A stretch of DNA of 64,000 bases from Sandaracinaceae bacterium (GTDB lineage Bacteria > Myxococcota_A > Polyangia > Polyangiales > Houyiibacteriaceae): the NCBI GenBank assembly GCA_020633055.1, contig JACKEJ010000004.1, positions 372,001 through 436,000 on the forward strand, in the 5' to 3' direction. A model generated the notes under the pieces. The model was not told the origin of the DNA. It worked only from the letters and a program-made list of their open reading frames with translations, and made no database searches. This document shows positions 42,564-55,796 of the stretch, piece after piece; the stretch's first letter is position 1, and the number at the start of each line of letters is the position of its first letter. A program made the translations under genes and the position numbers.

Positions 42564-43541
42564 ATGACCCACCTCACACGAGCCCGCTCCCTTCCGTCTC
42601 TGTGGTCCACCCTCGGCATGCGCCTGCTCGGCACGCTGCTGCTCGTCGTACCTGCAGCCTGCGCCGGGCAGTGCGGCACCCCTGCCAGCGAAGGGACCTC
42701 GGGCGGTGATGCCACCACGTCCACCGACGGCACAGCGCCGCCCGAGGTCCGCCCCCCGCAGCCCGACCCAGGTACCCCCCTCACGCAGGCGAACGTATTC
42801 TTCCTCGGCCACAGCCTGCAGGGCTGGGATGCGCCGGCGATGATCGGCTCGTTCGCGACCGACGCCGGGGTCACGTACCAGTATCAAGCCGCCATCGGGA
42901 TTGGCGCGAACCTGGCGTGGCAGTGGACGCACCCGGAGGGTGCCGAGGGGAGCAACCCGCGCACGACGCTCGCCACGGAGCCCTTCGACGTGCTGGTGAT
43001 GACGGAAGCGATCCCGCTCGCCTCGCAGATCAACGGAGCCGACAGCTTCGCCAATGCGCGACGCTTCGTGGCGCTGGCGCACGGCCAGAACCCCGACGTG
43101 CAGACGTACCTCTACGAGACGTGGGACTACCTCACGGTGGACGACTGGCGTGGCCGGCTGGACAGCGACCGAGCCCTGTGGGTGTCGATCGTGGACGCGG
43201 TGAACGACGAGCACCCGGGTCGTGACATGCTGCTCATCCCGGGCGGCGCGGCGATGGCTGCGCTCTACGACCGTATCGAGGCTGGCCAGGTGCCCGGCAT
43301 CAGCGACCACCGAGATCTGTTCGTGGACGACATCCACCTCACGAACATCGGGTGGTACTTCATCGCGATGGTGCAGTACGCCACCATCTACCGACGTAGC
43401 CCGGTGGGGTTGCCCGCAGAGACGACCAACCGATTCGAACAGCCCATCCCGCCCCCGCCCGCGTCCGCCATCCCCGTGCTCCAGGAGGTCGCGTGGCAGG
43501 TGGTGCTCGGCGACTCGCGCAGTGGGGTGGCCGCGCGCTAG
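42564..43541 (+). CDS. SGNH-hydrolase-like lipoprotein (paralogue of the gene at 57224)
   Basis: 325 residues from ATG 42564. The signal peptide LLGTLLLVVPAAC gives a lipobox; a Thr/Ser/Pro-rich spacer follows. The SGNH blocks are VFFLGHSLQ (Ser nucleophile), the Asn/Gly blocks less clear, and D-x2-H as FVDDIHLTNIG. YETWDYL and PGGAAMAAL match the second copy (YETWHHR, PGGQALAAL), so the two are paralogues. SGNH enzymes in such loci transfer or remove acyl groups on polysaccharides; exact role not shown. 187 bp of non-coding DNA precede it. A start at 42489 would put an odd basic leader before the signal. Confidence 0.78.
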   Translation: MTHLTRARSLPSLWSTLGMRLLGTLLLVVPAACAGQCGTPASEGTSGGDATTSTDGTAPPEVRPPQPDPGTPLTQANVFFLGHSLQGWDAPAMIGSFATDAGVTYQYQAAIGIGANLAWQWTHPEGAEGSNPRTTLATEPFDVLVMTEAIPLASQINGADSFANARRFVALAHGQNPDVQTYLYETWDYLTVDDWRGRLDSDRALWVSIVDAVNDEHPGRDMLLIPGGAAMAALYDRIEAGQVPGISDHRDLFVDDIHLTNIGWYFIAMVQYATIYRRSPVGLPAETTNRFEQPIPPPPASAIPVLQEVAWQVVLGDSRSGVAAR

Positions 43542-43664
43542 TCGCCGGTTCCACATCACACGCTCGGGCCCGACGGGCGGGCGGCGGTCTGGCGGTGCCG
43601 CCACGAGGTCCAACGGCACCGCCATCGTGCGTTGCGGCGATTGTCTTCGGTCAGTCCATCGGAT

Positions 43665-45671
43665 ATGCGGGTCCGCATGGATTCCTCGCGCTCGAGCCGC
43701 GTCGCGACCGCCCTGCTGCTGGGGCTGCTGGTGGCTGCGCCGTGTGCGCTGCAGGCATGGGTGAGCGACGACGCGTTCATCACGCTGCGGGTGGTCGACA
43801 ACGTGCTCGAAGGGCGCGGCGCCGTGTGGAACGAAGGGCAGCGGGTGCAGGCGTACACACACCCGGCCTGGTTTGCGCTGCTGGTGATCGTCGTTGGCGT
43901 GACACGCGAGTTCTTCCTCACGCCCATGGCGCTCGGGGTCGCGCTCTCGTTCGCGTTCGTCGCCGGGCTGATGCGGCACGCACGCTTGGGACGCGGATGC
44001 TTCGTGGCCGCCCTGCTCGCCGCCTCGCCCTCCTTCGTGGACTTCGCCACCTCGGGCCTGGAGAACCCCCTCACGCACCTCCTGTTGCTGCTCGGGGCCC
44101 TCGAAGCACGTCGCCCACACCCTCGGGTCGCCCGCCTCGTGCTGTGGGCGGGGCTCCTGCACCTCACGCGCCCGGACGGTGTGCTGCTGATGGCACCTCC
44201 GCTCGCCCTCGTGCTGTGGCGCGCGGTTCGAGCGGACGGGCCGCGCCGTCCCGCACGCGACACACTGGTCGCCCTGCTGCCAGTGCTGGGGTGGTATGCG
44301 TGGGCGCTGATCTACTATGGGACACCCATCGCGAACACGGCGCTGGCCAAGCTCGGCGCCGGGCTCCCTCCGCGACACACGTGGCCCGTCGGGCTCCACT
44401 ACCTCGGAACGCTGGTGCGGGACCCCGCGGCGCTGGTCCTGGTCGCGGCGGCCTCGGCGACGGCGTTGCGGGCGCTCGCACGGAAGCACACCGAGTCGTC
44501 CGGGGCGGTAGCGTTCGCGTGGTGGCTCGGCATGCTCCTGCACGTCACGTACATCGTGAGCATCGGCGGAGACTTCATGCTGGGGCGATTCTGGACTCCC
44601 CTGATCGCGCTGTCGGCGATCGTGCTCGTGCTGCACGCCCCTGCAGACCCGCCGCCCCTGACGACCGCGACGCCACACGCCCGGCGTGGCTGGGTCCTCG
44701 CGACCACGGCGTCGCTGATCGTGCTGGGTGCCCACGCCGCCGTGTTCGCGCTCGGGGTGCATCCGGGCCAACCAGAGCCCGCCACCGAGCTGGTGACCGA
44801 CTACGAGTATGGGGTCTACGACGAGCGAGCCTTCTATCGGGGCGACGTCAGCATCCAAGCGTGGGTCGAGGGACGCGGCCCGTGGACGACGCTCTCCGGC
44901 CGGCGCGCGCGGGCGCTCGCCGCCGAGCTGCGAGAGTCGGGACAGCGGCGCGTCGTCGAGGGCGCGCAGGCGGGGTTCTTCGGCTTCTATGGTGGCCCCG
45001 CGGTCCACCTGCTGGACGCCTACGCGCTGGCCGACCCGCTGCTGTCGCGCTTGCCAGCGTTTCGGATGCCGCTCTTCCGCGCTGGGCACCTGCCGCGCGT
45101 CGTCCCGCCCGGCTACGTGGTCAGCGAGCGCGTCGGAGAGAACCGCTTCGACGACGAGGCGCTGGGCGCGCTGTGGGAGCGCGTACGCCTGCTGACCCGC
45201 GGGCCGTTGTTCACACGCGCGCGCTGGGAAGCCATCGCGTGGTTCATGACCCACCAGAGCACCGATGGCCTGGACGTGGACCGCTACCTGCTCTGGCACG
45301 CGACGCACGTAGCGGCGGGCCAGCTCACCCGCGGCCCCGTGGGAGTGCGCGACATGGGCATCCACGTCGAGCTCGAGGGCGTGGCGCGCGCCCACCAGGT
45401 CACCGTGACGCTCGACCCTCCGGACCGACGCGAGCTGTGGTTCTACCGGGGCGACACGCGCCTCGCGGAGCTCGTGGCGCCCGCGTCGAACGACCCCGTC
45501 GACGTCCCCGACGCGGCGCGCGGTGGCTTCGACCGAGTCGTCGTGCTGCCGCGCGACCGCTACCTCCCTGACGCGCGTCGCCTCCTGGGCTTCGCGCTCG
45601 ATGGACGTGTGCTGCCCGAACCTGCTCAGCCGTCCGGGGTCAGCCTGCCCCACTCCAATACGCGCAGGTGA
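43665..45671 (+). CDS. GT-C membrane glycosyltransferase (AftB-like)
   Basis: 668 residues, about ten helices. The first loop SDDAFITLRVVDNVLEGRGA with AVWNEGQRVQAYTHPAWF is the 'dDAfi..R.a.nl..G.G..yN.GerV.gyt.PlW' signature of AftB-like polyprenol-phosphate-dependent transferases; the D-D pair is the likely catalytic site. A long soluble C-terminal region (from about 380) is periplasmic. It may add side-chain sugars to the polysaccharide in the periplasm. The start is uncertain among 43632, 43665 and 43677. Its last 46 bp overlap tail to tail the lipoprotein gene on the other strand. Confidence 0.78.
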   Translation: MRVRMDSSRSSRVATALLLGLLVAAPCALQAWVSDDAFITLRVVDNVLEGRGAVWNEGQRVQAYTHPAWFALLVIVVGVTREFFLTPMALGVALSFAFVAGLMRHARLGRGCFVAALLAASPSFVDFATSGLENPLTHLLLLLGALEARRPHPRVARLVLWAGLLHLTRPDGVLLMAPPLALVLWRAVRADGPRRPARDTLVALLPVLGWYAWALIYYGTPIANTALAKLGAGLPPRHTWPVGLHYLGTLVRDPAALVLVAAASATALRALARKHTESSGAVAFAWWLGMLLHVTYIVSIGGDFMLGRFWTPLIALSAIVLVLHAPADPPPLTTATPHARRGWVLATTASLIVLGAHAAVFALGVHPGQPEPATELVTDYEYGVYDERAFYRGDVSIQAWVEGRGPWTTLSGRRARALAAELRESGQRRVVEGAQAGFFGFYGGPAVHLLDAYALADPLLSRLPAFRMPLFRAGHLPRVVPPGYVVSERVGENRFDDEALGALWERVRLLTRGPLFTRARWEAIAWFMTHQSTDGLDVDRYLLWHATHVAAGQLTRGPVGVRDMGIHVELEGVARAHQVTVTLDPPDRRELWFYRGDTRLAELVAPASNDPVDVPDAARGGFDRVVVLPRDRYLPDARRLLGFALDGRVLPEPAQPSGVSLPHSNTRR

Positions 45672-46666
45672 GCGAGGTCGATGCCCGCGGTGTCCCCGCT
45701 CGCCAGAACACCCGCGTAGGCTCCGCGCGCCGCCTCTGAGCCATCCGCGTACACGTTGATGGAGTCCGAGTAGTCGCCCACGTAGGCACCGTAGACCTGG
45801 ATGGCCCGCGCAATGACGCGCGCGCCAGGGGAGAGGCCGAGGGCGTCCACGTCGAGCCGCGGGTCGAGCTGCACGCGGCCTCCGCAGGGGATCCCCGTGT
45901 GTTCCGAGATGCGGCCGTTGGCGGGGTGTCCCGTGCTCGCAGGGGAGACGAACCAACGCTGGCGAACTCCGGGGTAGGCGAGCACGAGGGCGTGGCGGAT
46001 CTCGCCCGCGCGTAGCTCGTCGGGGGTGACCAACCCGGCGACGAGCGGAAAGCCACACGCGCGGGAACCGTGCGACGCGTACCATGGCGCGGGGCCGCCC
46101 TTGGGGGGACGCACGCCTGAGCCCCCGAGGTCCACCGTGGCGCACAGCGTGCAGTCCCAGCCTCCATCGGAGCGTCGCCGCGCCTGAAAGAAGTCGTAGG
46201 CGCGGCCAGCCGCGCGATCGACGAGGGCCAGGTGACCATCGGACTCGGGCGCGGGCTGCGCGTCCGTGGGCACTGGCCAGCGCAACGTGGGGTGCTCGCC
46301 TTCATTGCTGAGTGAGGTGTGGACCGCCACGCGCGGGGTGCGGCTGTCGACCGTGTACACCGGCACGCTCCACGGGTGGATGCTCACGCTCAACCCCGGC
46401 CAGCGCGAGCTCCGCGCGAGATGCTGGATCAGCGCCGCGCTGTCAGGGCGAACCGGCGCGTCCGCGGCGATTGGGGTATTCCACGGGCTGTCGTCGGCGA
46501 ACGGACGGTAGGGACGTGCCGACGCGGGCACGGCAGGCGTGGTATCCAAGCGCTCGGGTGCGACCGAGGGACCGTGGCCGTCGCGGCCGGCGCCAGCGCA
46601 CCCGAGCGTGACCAGAGCGGCGAGCGCGAGCGACGTGGAGCGCAGGCGCGCCCCGCTCGGAGGCAT
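45626..46666 (-). CDS. Secreted lipoprotein of unknown function
   Basis: 346 residues. The signal peptide ends in the lipobox VTLGC. The mature part begins with a Pro-rich spacer and RPFADDSPWNTPIAAD, a motif I have seen in secreted proteins of unknown role; RAYDFFQARR, CGFPLVAGLVTPDELRAGEI and FVSPASTGHP look like an enclosed beta-rich, possibly carbohydrate-related fold. No catalytic motif can be assigned. It is the last gene, after a 125-bp gap, of the minus-strand run that includes the Alg13/Alg14 pair. Convergent with the GT-C gene. Confidence 0.72.
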   Translation of the reverse strand: MPPSGARLRSTSLALAALVTLGCAGAGRDGHGPSVAPERLDTTPAVPASARPYRPFADDSPWNTPIAADAPVRPDSAALIQHLARSSRWPGLSVSIHPWSVPVYTVDSRTPRVAVHTSLSNEGEHPTLRWPVPTDAQPAPESDGHLALVDRAAGRAYDFFQARRRSDGGWDCTLCATVDLGGSGVRPPKGGPAPWYASHGSRACGFPLVAGLVTPDELRAGEIRHALVLAYPGVRQRWFVSPASTGHPANGRISEHTGIPCGGRVQLDPRLDVDALGLSPGARVIARAIQVYGAYVGDYSDSINVYADGSEAARGAYAGVLASGDTAGIDLAHLRVLEWGRLTPDG

Positions 46667-46791
46667 GTCCCGCGAGCAGTCCCGCGATCCCAGCCGCGTG
46701 CCCCCGGACACGCGCACCGGGCCGGGGTGGGTGTCCCGCGCGTCGTGTACGCGTCGCGCTTCCTGTACCCGCAGCGCGTCCCGTGCGCGGC

Positions 46792-47304
46792 TCACGGTCG
46801 CGCCGTCGGGAGCGCCCCGGTGTCGATGAAGGCGCGCAGCGCGTCGAAGAGCGGACCATCGGTCTGGGCCGGCACGGGCACCACGGGCGCGGCGCGCAAG
46901 AGGACGGCGAGGCGCTCGAGCTGCGCGGGGAGCTCGCGCGCTTCCCAGGCCACCAGCACCCCGGGTCGGAGCGCAAAGCGGCGTGCGGTCGCCAGCTGGT
47001 GATCGTTGCGGGTCTCGCGCAGGTCGGCGCGGCGCGGCAGCACCAACACGGGCTTGCCCCGCTCGAGCGCGGCGAAGAGCGTGCCGGTCCCGGCGTGGCC
47101 CACGATGGCATCGGCCTCGTCGCAGGCGCGCTCGAAGTGCTCGGGGTCGAGGAAGGGCTGCGCGCGCAGGTGCGTGGGACACAGCGCGCTCGGCCCGATC
47201 TGCGCCCTGACACTCGCCTCGGGGTGCAACCCAGCCCACCCGTCCATGGCATCCACCAAGCGGTCGAACGGCATCTGGGCGCCCACCGTCAGCAGCAGCT
47301 TCAT
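46792..47304 (-). CDS. Alg13-like glycosyltransferase subunit (PssE/CpsG type)
   Basis: 170 residues, the donor-binding half of a GT28-like split enzyme. MKLLLTVGAQMPFDRLVDAM opens it and ADAIVGHAGTGTLFAALERGKP is the nucleotide-sugar loop (H-x-G-x-G). Works as a heterodimer with the Alg14-like partner, whose gene it overlaps by 4 nt (ATGA), to add a second sugar to the lipid-linked primer. An upstream extension to 47370 is possible but lacks the family's start. Confidence 0.9.
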   Translation of the reverse strand: MKLLLTVGAQMPFDRLVDAMDGWAGLHPEASVRAQIGPSALCPTHLRAQPFLDPEHFERACDEADAIVGHAGTGTLFAALERGKPVLVLPRRADLRETRNDHQLATARRFALRPGVLVAWEARELPAQLERLAVLLRAAPVVPVPAQTDGPLFDALRAFIDTGALPTARP

Positions 47305-47762
47305 CCCAGCACGCTCCCCGCGAACAGCGGCCCGCCCGGGCGCGCCAGCTCGGGCCACTGCGTGAGCCACAGGTTCGCGAAGCGCCCCACCTTCTGCCCG
47401 CTCATGGACAGCTCCTCGACGTTGGCGAGGCTGTCCACCCAGATGGTACGCGCCCCCAGCGCGCGCCCCAGCACCACGCCGAAGAAACCCGGCAGCGCGC
47501 CAGTGCTGACCACTACGTCAGGGCGCTCGGACACCAGCACCCGCAGCACCGCCGACGCACAGCGCAACATCCCCACGCGGTCCCAGCGCGTGGTGTCGGG
47601 AACGACCCGCAAGGGCGCGTTGCCCACGTGCGCCCGGTAGCGCTCGTCCACGGTCACGAACACCACGAAGTGTCCTTCCAAGGCCGGCCGCAAACGCAGC
47701 AGCTCCACGAAGTGACCGCCCCCGGAGCTGATGGCCAACACCTTCTGTCGCCGCCCGGGCAT
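47301..47762 (-). CDS. Alg14-like glycosyltransferase subunit (PssD/CpsF type)
   Basis: 153 residues. N-terminal VLAISSGGGHFVELLRL binds the membrane-side acceptor; PDVVVSTGALPGFFGVVLGR follows and WVDSLANVEELSMSGQKVG closes the family pattern. Recruits the Alg13-like partner to the membrane. The ATG at 47762 lies 1 nt after the stop of the chain-length protein gene, so all are co-transcribed. Seen together with the Wza and Wzz genes this completes a Wzx/Wzy-type operon. Confidence 0.9.
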   Translation of the reverse strand: MPGRRQKVLAISSGGGHFVELLRLRPALEGHFVVFVTVDERYRAHVGNAPLRVVPDTTRWDRVGMLRCASAVLRVLVSERPDVVVSTGALPGFFGVVLGRALGARTIWVDSLANVEELSMSGQKVGRFANLWLTQWPELARPGGPLFAGSVLG

Positions 47763-47763
47763 G

Positions 47764-49770
47764 TCAACCAGCGAACCCCGCGAGGAACCCCCCCACATCG
47801 CCCGCGCGGTCGTTCTGACGCGCGACCGTCTCGGAGACGGCCAAGAGCGCAAACGCGACGCCCTCCTCGCGCGCCAAATCGCGCCGCAGCCACGTCAGCT
47901 CGGCGGCCTTGATGCCCGCCCCCACCAGCACCAGCACTCCGTCCGCGCGCCTCGCTGCGCGCCGCAAGCCCGCGATCCCGCGTGGCCCCTCCCACGCGTG
48001 GGTGACCACACGCAGGGCCTGGCTGACACGGATGCCCCCCGTTTCGTCTCCCGACGGTTGTCCGGCCGGCGGGTGGCCCGACGCTCCACTCGGGATGCCG
48101 GTGGGGGAGCTGGGTCGCCCGCGGCGCTCGATGGGCAGCACGTTCCCGATGACGTGGCGCTCGGGCTCCCCCGCGCTCACCGCCCGCAAGGACGCGAGCA
48201 CGGTCTCGGAGCCCTCCTGCTCCACGCCGCGCCAACTGCTCCGGATGGTCAAGGTGAGCATCTCCGCGAGGCTGCGCTCGACCTCGGTGGCCCCGACCAT
48301 CAGCAGCTCACCGCGCTTGTCGCGCAGCAGCTCTTCGAGATCCGCCAAGAGGTCCGTCAGCGCCTCGCCGTCGGACGGCCAGCGAGACGTCGCCACCACG
48401 GGCCCGTTGCCCCACCACGCGATCTCCTGCGGTGCGATCAGGCGCAGGCCGTTCAGGTCGCGCGCCACGACCACGAGCAGCGCGAACAGGGCGAACGCGA
48501 GCGGCACGGCGAGCGCGATGATCTTCTTCTTCTTGGAGGGCACGGCCATCTCCGGGGGGATGGCGGCGGACACCGACCGGAAGCCCGTCGGGACGTCGTG
48601 CAGCTGGTCGTCGATGGAGCCCGCGCGCTCGGTCAGGCTCTCCACCAACGCGCCCTTCACGTTGACCTGCGCGAGCAGGCTCGCGGCCTGCGACTCGATG
48701 TCGCTGAAGCGATTCCCTCGCTCCTCGGCCTGCGTGGCGAGCTGCTCGAGCGTGCGCTGCCGCTGCTCGAGGGAGCCCAGCTCGGTCTGCGCCGTCGCCA
48801 ACCGGCTGCGGCGCTCGGCGCTCAGCGCGCTCCCACCGACCACCACCGTTCCTGCAGTGGCGTCCGCGCTCTCCTGTTGCCGCGCCAGGGCATTCACCTG
48901 CCGCTGGAGGGACTGCACCTGCGGGTGCGACTCGCCGAGCCCCTGCCCGCGCGCCTCGCGCAGGTGCTGCCGCAGCTCGGCCAAGCGCGCCTCTTCACGC
49001 CGACGCTCCGGAGTGGCGGTCGACGCGCTGCGCACGCGAGGCGCCTCGTTGGCGCCGTCCTCCAGCTGCGCGACTCGTGCGCGCATGGCCTCCACCTCGG
49101 CGGCCGCCAGCGTGGCTTGCGTGCGAAGCTCGGCGGCCTGGGCGATGACCTGCGACTGCTCCACGTCCATCTCGCTGATGCCGTGCTCCGACCGGAAGGT
49201 GTCGTAGGCGGCGCGCGCGTCGTTGAGCTCCACCGCGGCCGCCGCGATGCGCTCGGCCACGCTCGCCTGCTCGCTCTCGAGGGCTGCGCGCCGTAGCTCG
49301 GCGTGGTGCATCAGGAACAGCTCCGCCGCGCTGTTGGCGAGGGCCGCCGCCGCCTCTGGGCTGTCGCCGTACGCGTTGAAGCTCACCTGCCGCGTCCCGT
49401 GGTCGGCGACCACCTGCAGCACCGCGCGCATCGCGTCGAGCGTCAGGTGCTGGAGCCCAGCGCGCTCACGCATCTCGAGCACGTAGCGGTCGGTCAGCGC
49501 GACGGACGCGAGCGAGGGCAGCTCCTGCTGCGCCTCGAGGAAGCTCTGCCCAGGGAGGCCGTCATAACGGACCACGGCAGACGTCAGGTAGGAGCGCCCC
49601 ACGCCGAACTTGGCCACCAGCACGCCGATCACGAGGCCCACGCAGGCCGCGCCCACGATCCACGCCTTGCGCTGCCAGACCACGCGCACGAGCCGCAACG
49701 GGTCGAGCGGCGTCCCGGCCCGCCCGCCGGCGCCTTCGTCGTCCATGTCGTCTTCGGGTCGTCGACTCAT
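47764..49770 (-). CDS. Polysaccharide co-polymerase (Wzz/GumC-like) with degenerate kinase-like C-terminus
   Basis: 668 residues. First helix about 36-55 (AWIVGAACVGLVIGVLVAKF), Wzz domain, a long coiled-coil-forming middle (about 160-390, rich in Q/E/A/R, with LGESHPQVQSLQRQVNAL), and a second helix (KKKKIIALAVPLAFALFALL, about 410-435). The cytoplasmic tail resembles a BY-kinase/Wzc domain in order, but LLMVGATEVERS stands where a Walker A would be and no Tyr cluster ends it; I read it as a pseudokinase. It sets chain length and bridges to the outer-membrane exporter. Follows the NRPS gene by 10 nt. Confidence 0.87.
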   Translation of the reverse strand: MSRRPEDDMDDEGAGGRAGTPLDPLRLVRVVWQRKAWIVGAACVGLVIGVLVAKFGVGRSYLTSAVVRYDGLPGQSFLEAQQELPSLASVALTDRYVLEMRERAGLQHLTLDAMRAVLQVVADHGTRQVSFNAYGDSPEAAAALANSAAELFLMHHAELRRAALESEQASVAERIAAAAVELNDARAAYDTFRSEHGISEMDVEQSQVIAQAAELRTQATLAAAEVEAMRARVAQLEDGANEAPRVRSASTATPERRREEARLAELRQHLREARGQGLGESHPQVQSLQRQVNALARQQESADATAGTVVVGGSALSAERRSRLATAQTELGSLEQRQRTLEQLATQAEERGNRFSDIESQAASLLAQVNVKGALVESLTERAGSIDDQLHDVPTGFRSVSAAIPPEMAVPSKKKKIIALAVPLAFALFALLVVVARDLNGLRLIAPQEIAWWGNGPVVATSRWPSDGEALTDLLADLEELLRDKRGELLMVGATEVERSLAEMLTLTIRSSWRGVEQEGSETVLASLRAVSAGEPERHVIGNVLPIERRGRPSSPTGIPSGASGHPPAGQPSGDETGGIRVSQALRVVTHAWEGPRGIAGLRRAARRADGVLVLVGAGIKAAELTWLRRDLAREEGVAFALLAVSETVARQNDRAGDVGGFLAGFAG

Positions 49771-49780
49771 CGTGCCCTCC

Positions 49781-54502
<4,722 letters not shown>

Positions 54503-54530
54503 CCGTTCTCTGACCTGGGTGCGCGCCGGC

Positions 54531-55526
54531 TCAGCGCGAGGTGCTCACCACGGCCGCGCCAAGGCCTGTGGTGGCCGCGACGCTGACGACGGGCGCGATC
54601 GCCGCCATCACGTCCCGCAACTTCGAGAGGCCGGTGGCGCCCACGTAGACGACGTCACCAGGGGCCAGGATCGGGTCCGCGCCCTCGCCGTCCAGCAGCT
54701 GATCCAACCGCGCCACGTAGACCTCCGGCGCCGCGTGGTCGCCGCGCACCACGATGATCTCGGCGTGGTCCGCGTCACGCGTGGGCCCGCCCGCAAAGGC
54801 GAGCGCCAGCGTGAGCCGCAAGCCCGCGCGGTAGGGCATGGTGCGGGCGGCGTGGACCTCACCGAGCACGCTCACCAACCCCTCGAGCTGGGGCGGCACG
54901 TAGAGGTGGTCGCCTGGGCGGACACGCACGTTGTGGCGTGGGTCGCCCATGACCGCGAGCACCAGGCTGACGGGCACCACCTGCCCTTGGCGCACGAGAC
55001 GCGCGCCGTGGAGATCGGCGAGAGGCACCGTCATGTTCGCCTCTTCGCCGTGCGCGCTCCCCCCCGCGGAGGCCAGCAGGTCCGCAAGGCGCATGCCCGG
55101 CACCACTGTGACGCGTCCAGGCGAAGCCACGGCGCCGATGACCGTCGCGCGCTGACCGTTGGGCTGCGCGACGATGATGGTCACGCGCACGGTCTGATCG
55201 AACGGCCGCAGCGCAGCCTCGATGCGCGCCTCGCCCTCGGTGAGCGACAGACCCGCCACGTCGACATCGCCCGCGAGGGGCACGTGCAATACGCCGCGCT
55301 CGTCCACGGTCAGCCCCAACACGGCGGAGTCGGTGCCGCTGATCATCTGGAGGTTGACCACGTCGCCGGGCATGAGCGTCAGCGCCTGCGGGGGGTCCTC
55401 GTCGAGGCCCGTGAGCTCGGGGGCGGGGGCCTGCACAAATCCGTGCTCTGCGGATGGCACGGTGGGGAGCGGGGGCAGCGAGCTGCCGCAGCCGGCGGTC
55501 AGGAGAGCGAGCACGACTCCCGACAT
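54531..55526 (-). CDS. Polysaccharide export outer-membrane lipoprotein (Wza/GumB-like)
   Basis: 331 residues from ATG 55526, whose signal peptide ends in lipobox LLTAGC (a GTG 12 nt earlier is possible). The poly_export domain starts LMPGDVVNLQMISGTDSAVL, then SLBB repeats (GAVASPGRVTVVPGMRLADL and LGEVHAARTMPYRAGLRLTL), ending PGDVVYVGATGL. It forms the outer-membrane/periplasmic channel for the polysaccharide, reaching the Wzz-type partner two genes downstream. It begins the minus-strand operon Wza, NRPS, Wzz, Alg14, Alg13; the NRPS start is only 28 bp away. Upstream is the divergent region at 55527. Confidence 0.92.
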   Translation of the reverse strand: MSGVVLALLTAGCGSSLPPLPTVPSAEHGFVQAPAPELTGLDEDPPQALTLMPGDVVNLQMISGTDSAVLGLTVDERGVLHVPLAGDVDVAGLSLTEGEARIEAALRPFDQTVRVTIIVAQPNGQRATVIGAVASPGRVTVVPGMRLADLLASAGGSAHGEEANMTVPLADLHGARLVRQGQVVPVSLVLAVMGDPRHNVRVRPGDHLYVPPQLEGLVSVLGEVHAARTMPYRAGLRLTLALAFAGGPTRDADHAEIIVVRGDHAAPEVYVARLDQLLDGEGADPILAPGDVVYVGATGLSKLRDVMAAIAPVVSVAATTGLGAAVVSTSR

Positions 55527-55796
55527 GGGGACCCACCACCCATAACGTGTGCAGGTATGTGTGAATGTAGGCACGCGGTTCCTGCTAGCGCCGATCGGGA
55601 GCGGCGGCAAGGCGACAAAAGTCCTATTTACACGAGCGATACGCGACTGGAGGGCACACCGTGCCAGCTTCCGTGCAGCCGAATCGGAATCCGTTCACAT
55701 GGTCAAGTTTCTCGCACGCAGGTGCCGAAGTGGGTGGCCAGGTAGGTCATTCTGACCCAGAGTCCGCCATGTAGTCCGCTGGAGCACTACGTCGCC
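55527..55796. promoter_or_regulatory. Divergent promoter region between the two assembly operons
   Basis: 270 bp, clearly more AT-rich than the genes on both sides (for example GACAAAAGTCCTATTTACAC at 55615-55634). It must drive both the export/NRPS operon and the primase/PKS operon, making joint control likely. No promoter boxes could be assigned; a GG-N10-GC sigma-54 search by eye failed. Confidence 0.55.

Noticed and set aside
42450..46145. 1231-codon minus-strand open frame
   Set aside because: Opposite the SGNH and GT-C genes; no motif and strongly biased composition. The lipoprotein gene overlapping its left end is in another frame.
55527..55796. Sigma-54 type -24/-12 site near AGGCACGCGGTTCCTGCT
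   Set aside because: Spacing between GG and GC is 12, not 10; not a usable match.
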